From Parastagonospora avenae f. sp. tritici 18332-5 (Eukaryota; Ascomycota; Dothideomycetes; Pleosporales; Phaeosphaeriaceae): a DNA stretch of 42,618 bases. The position numbers were made by a program, and so were the translations under genes. The DNA is taken from contig JAFJTR010000142.1 in assembly GCA_022559985.1 (NCBI GenBank), positions 1-42,618 on the forward strand, written 5' to 3'. Numbering within the stretch: position 1 is the first letter of the stretch; each line of letters opens with the position of its first letter. The notes under the pieces were generated by a model. That model was not told where the DNA came from. It did not search any database and was given only the letters and a program-made list of their open reading frames with translations. Below are positions 1-9,208 of the stretch, one piece after another.

Positions 1-1521
1 GGCGAGCTTACAGATCTGCCTATTGCGCTTCCTTAGCTTACAGGTGCCCATACAGGCGTAAGGATAGCTGAGGTTGTTGATCAAACGTTGCAGCAGTTTG
101 GTGTTAATAGCGCTAAGTTAGGTTACTTCGTGCTTGATAACGCGGCTAACAGTAACACCGCTATTGCCGTAGTTGCAGAGACTTACGACTTCTTGCCTGT
201 TCACCGCCGCCTCCGCAGCGGTCCCCATACACTCAACCTCATTGGGCAGACGCTCCTTTGGGGTAAGAATCAACAAGCGTATGACAATGCACCTAAGGAG
301 CTTAGCGAGGAGGTGAGGTTTATGAGAGAGTGGCGTAAAGATAGTCCCCTCGGCGTGCTGCTTGATGTTATTAACTACATTAAAACACCACAGCAGCATG
401 AGCTTTTTGTTAACTTTCAACACCGCGCTAACGCTAACTTGTCCGCTAAAGATCGTAAGATTCTTAAGGTTGTCAAGCCTGTCGTTACGCGCTAGAACTC
501 ATACTTTAGCTGCTTTGAGCGCGCAGTTATGCTGCAGTCTGCAGTCAGCGCTTACTGTCAACTTCATGTTACCAACACCGCTAACGCGGACGCCTGCGCC
601 GCTGCAAGCGGCAACAAAGAGCCTGACGCGCAGCGTTGGATGAGATCAGGTGGTCTTACTGCGGCTGATTGGCAGACTGTTAACGAGTATCTTGCAATGC
701 TACGACCGCTGAAGTTGGCAACAAAGCGCCTTGAAGGTCGCGGTACTTACAAGCGATTTAGCTTACTTGCTAAGGTGATACCCGTCTTCGAGACTATCTT
801 ATCTAGTTTCGAGGAGCGCATAGAGTCCTACAGCGGCGTCAATTACAACGAACCTGGCGCGCCAGAGGACCACATTGCCATCAACCTCCGCGCTGCCTGG
901 GCAAAGGCGAACGAGTACTTCTCTAAGCTCAATGACTCCCCCGCCTACTATGCTGCCACCTCTCTCCATCCAGCGTACAAACACTACTGCGACAATGCGT
1001 GGAAGCATAAACCAGAGTGGTTGGCAGCTGCTCAGTCGGCGTTTCAGACCCTTTGGGGCACGTACAAGGACAACCCAGCGCCGCCGCCAGCGCCAGCAGC
1101 ACCACGGACGCGTGCAAACAACGACCTCAACGACGCTATCGCATCTATGATGGAGCCTCACTATGTCATTGGAGTTTCCAACGATTTGGATGAGTACACG
1201 CGCTAGAAACTTGAGCCCTAGGTCCTCTCTGTTGACAATCCAATCACTTATTGGCTCTCACGCCGCCGCGACTACCCCAATCTTACGCGCCTCGCGCTCG
1301 ATGTCTTATCTATACCCGCCTCCAGTTGCGACTGTGAGCGTATGTTTAGTGAGCTTGGCGATCTTTTGCGGCCAAAAAGGAGGAAGATCTCATCACATTT
1401 GCTAGTCGCAATACAGTCAGTACGCGCTTGGTTGCGGGCTGGTTTTGGTGTTGAAGGAGAGACTGCAGCGTCTCTACTCAGCGACGAGGCAATTAACGTT
1501 ATGTATAACTTGGGGGATTAG
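1..1521 (+). pseudogene. hAT-family transposase, decayed, left part outside window
   Basis: One reading frame (frame +1) runs from the window edge to the stop at 1519-1521 and reads as an hAT transposase interrupted by four in-frame TAG codons: 34-36, 493-495, 1204-1206 and 1219-1221. Recognisable hAT pieces in order are the block with GYFVLDNA (second catalytic Asp region), the RRLRSGPHTLNLIG block, KPVVTR followed by a stop where the family has Trp, and the C-terminal dimerisation block with CDCERMFSELGDLL. The copy at 24822-26255 is a homologue and shows sense codons at two of the broken places: CAG (Gln) opposite 34-36 and TGG (Trp) opposite 1204-1206. All four stops can be explained by CAG-to-TAG or TGG-to-TAG, as expected of RIP-like C-to-T change. 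The N-terminal half and the left end lie outside the window, and I found no convincing right terminal repeat after 1521. Not functional. Confidence 0.88.
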
Positions 1522-1873
1522 CACGATAGCGAAGCCTAATTTGTATGTAAAAAAGCGATCAGTTTAAATCAGTTTCCTAATCAGTTCAGTTCGAGCCTTG
1601 CTAGGAGACAGTTTAATTAGTTTGTTCGAAATTTTCGGCCTCCTTCTTGCAGTTCAATTCAAGCCAAGGGCTCCAAACTGACTGGACGGATTGTTGACAT
1701 GTCTGTCTGTGGCACGGTAAAGTGGCTCGTGCGCAAGACAGCCTTTCTGCCCCCCATCTGCTGCACCTCGCCCTCTCTCTGTCCCACGCCGTCTTCTTAC
1801 GGAGACAAGCACAAAAATCACTTCGCGCCTCTCCTAGCTTGGTCGGATCATCTTTCACCAACGAGCACGCAGC
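1522..1873. other. Spacer between hAT remnant and P450
   Basis: About 350 bases without a credible gene. The first ~100 bases probably belong to the 3' end of the hAT remnant. The rest should hold the P450 promoter and 5' leader; a C/T-rich stretch at about 1741-1800 is compatible with a fungal core promoter. I see no clear TATA box. Confidence 0.4.
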
Positions 1874-3686
1874 ATGTCCGCCATGGCGTGGCTAACTGCT
1901 GTAGCCATTCTGGTGGTGACGTCCCTAGGCTCCTTTGTTCGGAAAGCATACATCCATCGCTCACGGATCAATCAGCTGCGGAAGCAAGGTATCGTAAGTC
2001 GTCTTGTCAATTCCAGAGCGCTTGGATTCTGACCTGTGACGTGAACAGTCTATGCCCAGTGGATGGAGCTGGGTCAGCGGCCATCTTCTCACTCTACAAA
2101 AATATGTCGACCAGCTCCCGCCAGATGCCAACGTTAACCTTGCCATGACGGATCTTGCTCGCGAGCATAGCGATACGGAAATCTTCTTGATGGACTTTTG
2201 GCCTGTCTATCCGCCGCTTCTCATGGTGTACGACCCTGATGCTGCGGTTCAGATCTCTACCAAGTACAACCTCCCCAAAACAACCATGCATCTGCAGTTC
2301 ATGAAGCCGATAACCGGTGGCCCGAGCCTGATATCCATGAGCGATCGTGAATGGAAGCTTTGGAGATCGTTGTTCAACCCTGGGTTTAGCACGTCAGCTA
2401 TGATGGACAGCCTACCTCACATTGTCAAGTCAGTGCAGATATTCCAAGCAAAACTGAAAGAGGCGACGCAAGAAGGCATCATTTACCTCGACAATCTGAC
2501 CACGAGGATGACGATGGATGTTATCATGAAAACGACTTTGTAAGATCTCTCCACCTCTCGGATCATTTTCATTTTCTCCGAGTCTGTGTTGACCATGTTC
2601 GCATGCAGGGGTGCCGATATTAATTACCAACGGTCAGAGAACGCGTTGGCCACCGCTCTTGGCTACATCACCAGATGGCATTCGTTCTGGGACCCTCGTG
2701 TTTTGATGCATCCTCTCCGACCCTTCATCCAAGGCTATTATGGCCATGTCATGAATAAACTAATCCGAAAAGAACTCGACCAAAGATTTCTTGAACTCCA
2801 AGAGGACATTTCAGAGGGTCGAGCAGAGCGCCATGTCAAGCAGTCCGGTGGAAAATCCGTCGTGACTTTGGCCCTAGAAGCATACATGGCCGAGAACAAA
2901 GAGAGCGACTTAGTGCAGAGACCCAAGCTTGAGACGCACTTTGCTCAATATGCGACATATCAAATCCGATTGTCTCTGTTCGCCGGAAACGACACTACTT
3001 CGTCTACAATCGTCTACGTCTACCATCTCCTCTCACAACATCCCGAAGCCCTGGAAAAGGTGCGCCAAGAGCACAGTAGGGTCTTTGGACCTGACGTCGA
3101 AAACGCCGCAGAGTTACTAGTCCAGCGCCCTGCACTCCTGAACCAGTGCAGGTACACCCAGGCTGTCATTAAAGAAACGCTGCGGCTTTACGCCCCTGCT
3201 GCAACCATGCGAGCAGGCCGACCAGGCGTCACTATCAACGACCGCCATGGAAATCTGTATCCAATGGATTACGTGGGAGCCACGATTCTACACCCAGCGA
3301 TACATCGAAATCCGCGCCTATGGCCTCAGCCTGACGAATTCCTGCCGGACCGCTTTCTTGTAGAGCAAGGCCATGAGCTTTCTGTCTATCCGCCAGCTTT
3401 CCGTCCGTTTGAGCAAGGGCCACGAAACTGCATTGGACAGACCCTTGTATGGAACGAGATTCAAATTGCGCTGATCCTTACACTACGGACATTTGACATC
3501 GCGCCTGCATACAACGAATGGGATGCGATGCAAAAGAAGGGGACGATGGGGGCTTTGAAGGCTAAGTTCTTTGGAGAGCCGGTCAAGACGGTGCATGGGG
3601 ACAGAGCTTATCAAACCGAGAAAGCGGGCACGCATCCGGCCGATGGCTACCCGTGTCGCGTGGCTATGTCTCAATGGTCGTCATAA
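1874..3686 (+). CDS. Cytochrome P450 monooxygenase, three exons
   Basis: Model: exons 1874-1993, 2049-2539 and 2609-3686, introns of 55 and 69 nt with GT-AG ends, exact multiple of three, 562 aa. The start is the first ATG of the frame and opens a hydrophobic N-terminal anchor (about residues 4-22) expected to hold the enzyme on the ER membrane. Diagnostic motifs are in order: I-helix AGNDTT near residue 329, ExxR as ETLR at about 393-396, PDRF of the PERF region, and the heme loop FEQGPRNCIG with the axial Cys at about residue 478. It will use NADPH-P450 reductase for monooxygenation; the substrate cannot be read from sequence. The overall pattern recalls fungal CYP59/StcS-like enzymes of secondary metabolism, but no backbone synthase lies in the window, so a cluster role is unproven. 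It lies just downstream of a dead hAT copy but has no internal stop. Confidence 0.93.
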
Positions 3687-5300
3687 CACACGGGATAATC
3701 TGCATTCGAACTCCATGAAAGATTTCTTCCAGTCTTCTCGATGCAGGAGGTCAGGACAGTCAGCATAGGGTCCGCCGGACTTGATTAGAGCTTCTGCATA
3801 TTTGGAACAGCCGCACTGTCGGGAAGTTAGAAAGCTAATTATGAGGCAATCGGTATTTCCTCATACGTGGAATGGGATGCAGCAATGTGCGTTAGCATAG
3901 TCACACAACTAATAATCCCCCTTTATGACCTGATGTCACGCGTTCGATCAAGTGTGTTGGATCGTAGTAGGCATGTCTAAACCCAACAAAGCAAGCTGAG
4001 TAGGTCTAGCTAGCGCGTCTCTTGTCTCTATTTAGCTTCCAGCTCAGCAAAAATGTATAGTATAGAATTATGTTTCGTGCACTCTATATTCAGGGGCGAC
4101 TAAGGTAGTCGCAGTTCAGGCCTAAAAGAAACTGAATACTGTTTTCGGTAGAAAGTAACATAAATGAACCGTAACTACTAGCAGACTATCTCTGGCTGAT
4201 CGGACAGGAGAACTTGCTGTTACTTGCTCTGCCACCAGGTAAGACCCCAAATTGCCTGTTTACGGTATCACGCAACATGCAAACCGGTTCCGGAAGGGGT
4301 GAATTGATGCGCCCTAGATGTGAAAAGGGCAGCATGATGCAACGACCCCTATCAGCTACGCGCCCCCCAATCTAACAACAGAGCCAAACACCAATCGTTC
4401 AAGCCCCCAGAGAAAGGGCGTACCGCCACCAACACTGCTTTGCATTAGTGCCGCTGCAAGCAGGAACGTGTGGACAGGAACGCGTTTTCAGCTCGAGTCC
4501 CGCTTTTAAGCATAAGGTACATTCGCTTGCAAAACGGGCTTCCGGTTCCGATACAACACACAATTGTGATTTCGCAAGGGCTCCTGTCGCACTAAACCAC
4601 CAAAATCTTTCCAGGACCAGGCTGAGCCGACAACGCTTCGTTTGTGCGCTCACAACGGAAGTGAGGGACCTGCCAAGCTGCAGGGCGATGGGTGAATGAC
4701 TAACGAATAAGCTGGCTGTGCCTCAAATTTGATAGGATTAGCTACACTACTGACTGTCTGGCATGCTTATATGCAGGCGACAGGTTGCAGCGTCAGCCGC
4801 AAGGCTGAGGCTGAGCAACAGCACCTGCCGACAGCGCTGCTGCTGCCAGACTCTGATCACTCCTTTCCCTTTGCATGCGTTACTCCCGGCGATCATTGAA
4901 CCTTTTCTCCTCTCCCTTCTACCCCTGCCCCGTCGTAACCACGCCGAATGTAATGCCAGCTACGCTGCAAAGACTACACCGTAGGATGGGTGTGCGCGCT
5001 GCCTGTCAAGCTGGCAGCGGCCAAGGCGATCCTCCATAAGAAGCACGAAGACGCCAGTCGCGATGTCGGCGATAGCGACCAAAACGTATACTGTATGAGG
5101 CTGGTTGTAGGCCTCTACTGCGATTCCCGCTTGACCTTTCACCCGAAAGTGACACAGAATAATGAAGCTCCTCCGACAACATGGCGCCGTCATCGCAACT
5201 CACACACAAACGCAAGAGTGATGGTTTTGGCGTCGACTGCTAGGACGTACAGGTGGGTGACGGTGCAACAAAGAAGTAAGCATCAGAGCAATCTATTCGC
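3687..5300. other. Intergenic, 1.6 kb, no supported gene
   Basis: Short open frames on both strands (for example around 4399-4700 and 4960-5215) have no start context, motif or splice logic I can support. The stretch holds the 3' flanks of the P450 gene and of the convergent LysM-CBM18 gene. I see nothing else in it. Confidence 0.5.
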
Positions 5301-7184
5301 TTATTTACACGTCCCATAATCTCTTTGGCTGTGAAAGCATCAGTATCATCGAGAGAACGATTATTGGGGAGATACTTACCACCCAGTCTTGCAATGAGAA
5401 TCGGTCGTACCACAGAAACCACCTGGCGAGCAGCATTGACCGTTGAATGGGCCATTTGCGCATGTATATTTGCCATTGTTAGCACCACAATTACCATCAA
5501 GCGTCGGTACGTTAGACGTCAAACATGCGCTCGAAAACGACTTTTGACTTTAATACAGTTAGTATGGAATCAGATAGCCACGAAACGCATGTAAGTACGA
5601 ACCAGCCTTGAGCGCAATGATTCACGGTATCACCGCAATAGCCTCCGTTACTGCAGCAATTTCCAAACGCGCTGCCTCCACACGTCAAGCCAGCGCTACC
5701 TCCACATCTGCCATCCTTTGAGACATTATCCGTGGTAGGTGTTGTGGGTTGTCCAACTGGGATGAAGCAATCACCAAAGCCGGCCTGGCATGCTGTGCCG
5801 CAATGTACGGCTGTTACACCACACCATCCCGAGCTGCTACAACAATTTCCAAATCCAGAGAGCTTGCAATTAAAGCCTTGGAGCCCACCACAGGTTCCTT
5901 ATTCACACGTCAGTTCAATGCTCCGTTTCGCCACGTCATGGCTTCTACGTACCGTCGGGGGAGATAGACGTGTCAGAGCAGGTCCCAAACGTCGGCTGGC
6001 ATCCCGCTGTGCCTGAAACAAAGTGTTAGTTGCAGTCGGTTGCTTTATGCTTCGGGAAGTCTTACAGTGTCCGGCTGTGGAACCACAAAATCCAGAGGAG
6101 CTGCAGCAGTCGCCGAACCCGGAGCCCTTGCACTTGAACTTATTTGCACCGCCACCTGATAAAGTCAGCCGTGTGCCTGATAAAGCCGAGGGTCCACCTA
6201 CAAGTCCCGTCCGGTGAAAGATCAGTTATGGTGCAAGTTCCAAAATCCTTTTGACATCCTGCGGTGCCTTTCCGGGCAGATGTTAGCATAACCCAGCGTT
6301 GTGGTTGTCAAAGTGTACGTACAGTGTGCCGTGGACGTGCCACAAAAGCCAGAAGAGCTACAGCAGTCTCCGAACAGCGAACCCTTGCAAACATACTTAT
6401 TTGTTCCGCCGCACGATCCGTCCGGACTAATGATGCCTGTACCGGGCGTGGGCGTGGACGTGGGGGAATTGGTGACCGGACTTCCTCCAGCAGAGGGCCA
6501 GGGTAACACGTAGTTTATGTCGCAGTTTCCCGATTGGCACTTGTCTGCGGCGCAGAAGCTGGTTCCGTTGCCGCATTGACCTTGAAGATTGCAGCAGCTT
6601 CCCCATTTTCCGGTGCAGAGCTTGTTGTTGTTTTGATATCCGCATTTTCCATCGAGGCTGTACTTATCAGGAAATCCGGTACATGCCCCGGAGAAGCAAG
6701 TTCCAGCCATGCAGTCGTGTCTGCGCATGAGGTCAGGCTTTGTATCAACCGAAGAGCATTGGGTGCGGGTACTCTGTGTCGCCACATTTCCAGGTCTCTG
6801 AATTACAGCATTGTTTGTCGGTGTCAATGCAGGTAGTGTTCTTGTTTGGAAGTCCACAAAGGCCGTTCGTCGAAATGACTTCCTGGATGTCTACTATACT
6901 TAGCATGGGCTCTCGAAGATACGAGTCGACTAACAGCCTGAAACACAATACTCGGTGTTGATCTTGAGATTGTCACACGCCTTGTTGACTGCAGGATTGA
7001 GTCGGAAAAACTTGTTTATGTCGATGCCATATCGATCCGAAAACCTCTGACACGTGTAATAGTTTATTTCATCAGTCGTAGATGCTGTATACCGACAAAC
7101 AACCTCGCCAGGTTTGGCCACAGCGTAAACTGATGATAAAAGACAGCTCAAAGCGATAACCAGAAGACTCGATGGCTGTTTCAT
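5301..7184 (-). CDS. Secreted LysM protein with six or seven CBM18 chitin-binding domains
   Basis: Nine exons on the minus strand: 7184-6935, 6893-6773, 6720-6323, 6267-6202, 6155-6066, 6012-5953, 5897-5603, 5547-5380, 5328-5301. Introns are 41-55 nt, total 1476 nt, exactly 491 codons plus stop. Residues 1-23 or so form a signal peptide. One LysM follows (INYYTCQRFSDRYGI to NTEYCVSG). Then come hevein-type CBM18 repeats: one degenerate (CGLPNKNTTC), then six full ones recognisable by CCSSSGFCG-type cores and HC..GCQ..FG.C tails. No catalytic domain is present. LysM and CBM18 both bind chitin oligomers, so the product probably coats or sequesters chitin outside the cell, as in fungal LysM effectors or wall-shielding proteins. 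It is divergent from the chitinase gene at 9209. Such LysM/chitinase pairing is known for subgroup C chitinases, for example in Trichoderma. Splice sites are hand-read; the fifth intron starts GTACGT and ends AAG. Confidence 0.9.
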
Positions 7185-8223
7185 CGTGCCTCAATTGTCC
7201 CGCAGAAGGGAGCTGATGATTTCGTATCTTGGGGAAAAGGAAGCAGATGATTTGAAAGGCGCGGCCACCGCGGTAGATGATACCTCTACAGCCGTCATGG
7301 ATAGCGCACGTTCCCGAGCATTTTTGTTCACTACTGGTACACGGACTAATACCCAACAACAGGCCACAATCGTGAGTATTGAATTCGGCCGTTCAGGGCT
7401 CAGGGTAGCCCTGTCAGTGCCCATAGTGTACCGGCAATATGAATCACGATGTGTAGGTAGTGTGATCCCGGGGTGTAGTCTGCTTCTAGCTCGGTCGAAG
7501 TACTGTGCCTCCCCCCTGCATAGATCGCTAGCTTCAGACCCTCCGGCAGCTGCGGCACTCTCTGCCATCTAGGTATTAGGTTACCCCTTATAGTGAGTGG
7601 CCTTAACTTTGCTCTTAGCGCTCGCTGCACCCAGAGTGGCTAATGGGTGTAGGTTGGGTTGGGTTGGGTTGTTAGTAAGCAGAACCCAACCCAACCTTGC
7701 CTAACCCATAACTTTTCTTGGCGGGTAGAGGTAACCTAACCTAATCTAATCTATCGTGCCAAAGAATCTGACCTAACCTGAATTATCATGCCAAGAACCC
7801 AACCCATTTGCCAACCTGATTTAAGCTCTATTTCGGTTAATCCCGGGGTCACGCCGATCTCGGGATTTCGACGGCACAGTAATGACCGCCTGGGACCGTG
7901 CTCATGGCGTATTCCTACTGTCACTTTATCCGCTCAAAAGCGCTTCGGCTATTAACTCGATCAAATGTTGTGGATCTCTATCAAAGTCTTACTCCCGCTT
8001 TTATTAGAGGTTGGACGAGCAACCGAATGCGGTCTTGGCTGACGAGGCGATTAGATCTACCAAGTGCCAAGAGCACTAGCTGCATCCTGCACCCTGCTCT
8101 ATATAGTCGCAATTTCCGTTCTTGAACCCTGACTGCAACATCACCGGAAAATTCAGACTTGCTTGTGCTACAGAGCGCAGGAACGCCTTACGATACTCTT
8201 AGTCTCGAAGTAACGCTCTCGCC
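7185..8223. other. Divergent intergenic region with G-rich repeat
   Basis: About 1 kb between the minus-strand LysM-CBM18 gene and the 226-aa ORF. It contains the upstream region of the LysM gene and the TTGGG/CCTAA repeat block listed separately. Open frames on both strands at 7186-7572 are mirror shadows of each other without domain content; I do not call a gene here. Confidence 0.5.
7652..7811. repeat. Telomere-like TTGGG / CCTAA degenerate repeat with hairpin
   Basis: At 7652-7665 lies a run of GGTTGGGTTGGGTT, and 7683-7696 is its perfect 14-base reverse complement, so the DNA can form a 14-bp hairpin with a 17-nt spacer. Downstream are CCTAACC, AACCTAACC, TAATCTAATC and AACCCAACCC units, and two copies of a TGCCAA(A)GAA motif (around 7756 and 7789), with the same motif inverted (TTCTTGGC) near 7715. 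The units resemble but do not equal the common fungal telomere repeat TTAGGG. It could be an interstitial telomere-like tract, the remains of a small inverted-repeat element, or simple slippage. Confidence 0.65.
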
Positions 8224-8904
8224 ATGTGGCCCTCGTCCTTTCTCGTTCCACCGGAGTCTTTCCAGCCCAGTCCAGAGAGTTTCCAGCCGAAACCCCCTGA
8301 TCGAATTCGGCAGGAAGTCCTTTTGAAGCTCCGTTGGAGTATTCTAGGGTCCTTAGAGAACATCAGCATCCAGACCGGCATCAATGAAGATGGCACGGAA
8401 GAGTGTCGGCCCTTCCTTGCACATCCACTAGCCATGGAATCACTGGCCATTCCGCCCGTAAGCCGTCTACAATTGGACGCAACGGACATAGCAGAGGCGA
8501 AACACTTCTGCCTAGTATCTGAAGGCTATGCATACGAGAGGCTTGTGATCGAGAACGAGGATGGGAGCCCTATCACGATCAAGGATTTTGTCACTCAGGC
8601 ACACCACCATCTCAGTCAACACAAAGACGTGCTAGTCCAATATCGAAAGAGCGTGGGATTCAGCACACCACCACCTCCCGGAGAAGCTGTTGGGCCGGGC
8701 TTTGCAGTTTGCGATCCTATGGAGAAGCATGACCTTTTTTTCAAGCACGCCTCCAGTAACGCCTATTCTGAGGATTGCCGGGTATCCATATCCACCGCCA
8801 TGGAAGGGGAAGGAGGAAAGTCGGCCGAGGCTTTTTGGCGTTCCCAGCGCGCTACTGCCAGCAGCATAGCCTCGTACAGAGCAAGCGTGCAGGGGCGAGA
8901 ATAG
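8224..8904 (+). CDS. Hypothetical 226-aa protein between LysM and nuclease-chitinase genes
   Basis: A single intronless frame of 226 codons with good start context (CGCCATGTGG). I do not recognise the family. The N-terminus is rich in Pro and Ser with a repeated ESFQP motif (residues about 11-22), and there is a Pro run PPPPGEAV near residue 150. No signal peptide or membrane helix is visible, so an intracellular location is likely. Composition is mixed and mildly acidic, unlike the low-complexity shadow frames around it. It sits about 300 bases upstream of, and on the same strand as, the nuclease-chitinase gene, and 1 kb from the divergent LysM gene. Function is unknown; a role tied to its neighbours is only a guess from position. 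Confidence 0.6.
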   Translation: MWPSSFLVPPESFQPSPESFQPKPPDRIRQEVLLKLRWSILGSLENISIQTGINEDGTEECRPFLAHPLAMESLAIPPVSRLQLDATDIAEAKHFCLVSEGYAYERLVIENEDGSPITIKDFVTQAHHHLSQHKDVLVQYRKSVGFSTPPPPGEAVGPGFAVCDPMEKHDLFFKHASSNAYSEDCRVSISTAMEGEGGKSAEAFWRSQRATASSIASYRASVQGRE

Positions 8905-9208
8905 CCTTGCTGCACGGGCGGCAACGCCGAACTGTCAAGCTTATCCACCAATTTCAATAGTCTTCTTAAGCGATGCGGCGCAGTCTTTTCAAGCTATGCG
9001 GTCAGATTAGTACGAGAGAACAAGATGTGGGTATGCATGTCAAAAATGTCAGACCCTACATACCGAGTCACGTTGCGCTTGGGGTGCACATATACTCAGG
9101 ATCTGTCCTACATATTCATCGACGTCCATTCCTCAAACAATTAAGTTCAATACAGCCTTGATGAACACAGTTTCAATACCTCATCCATGAACTTGATTGT
9201 CAGCCATC
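8905..9208. other. Upstream region of nuclease-chitinase gene
   Basis: About 300 bases holding the 3' flank of the 226-aa ORF and the promoter/5' leader of the next gene. I see no TATA box or repeated operator that I would trust. Confidence 0.4.

Noticed and set aside
1522..1640. Right terminal repeat of the first hAT copy
   Set aside because: No sequence matching the CAGAG/CATAG ends of the second copy or any clear duplication; the left end is outside the window.
4399..5215. Short overlapping frames between the P450 and LysM genes
   Set aside because: They are below 110 codons, occur on both strands of the same DNA, and show no motif, good start context or splice support.
7186..7572. Open frames on both strands in the LysM upstream region
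   Set aside because: The two frames mirror each other in the same bases, have no domain or signal peptide, and codon content is unlike neighbouring genes.
7652..7811. Possible CRISPR-like or true telomere array
   Set aside because: Units are irregular, there are no unique spacers of constant length, the sequence is internal, and the organism is eukaryotic.
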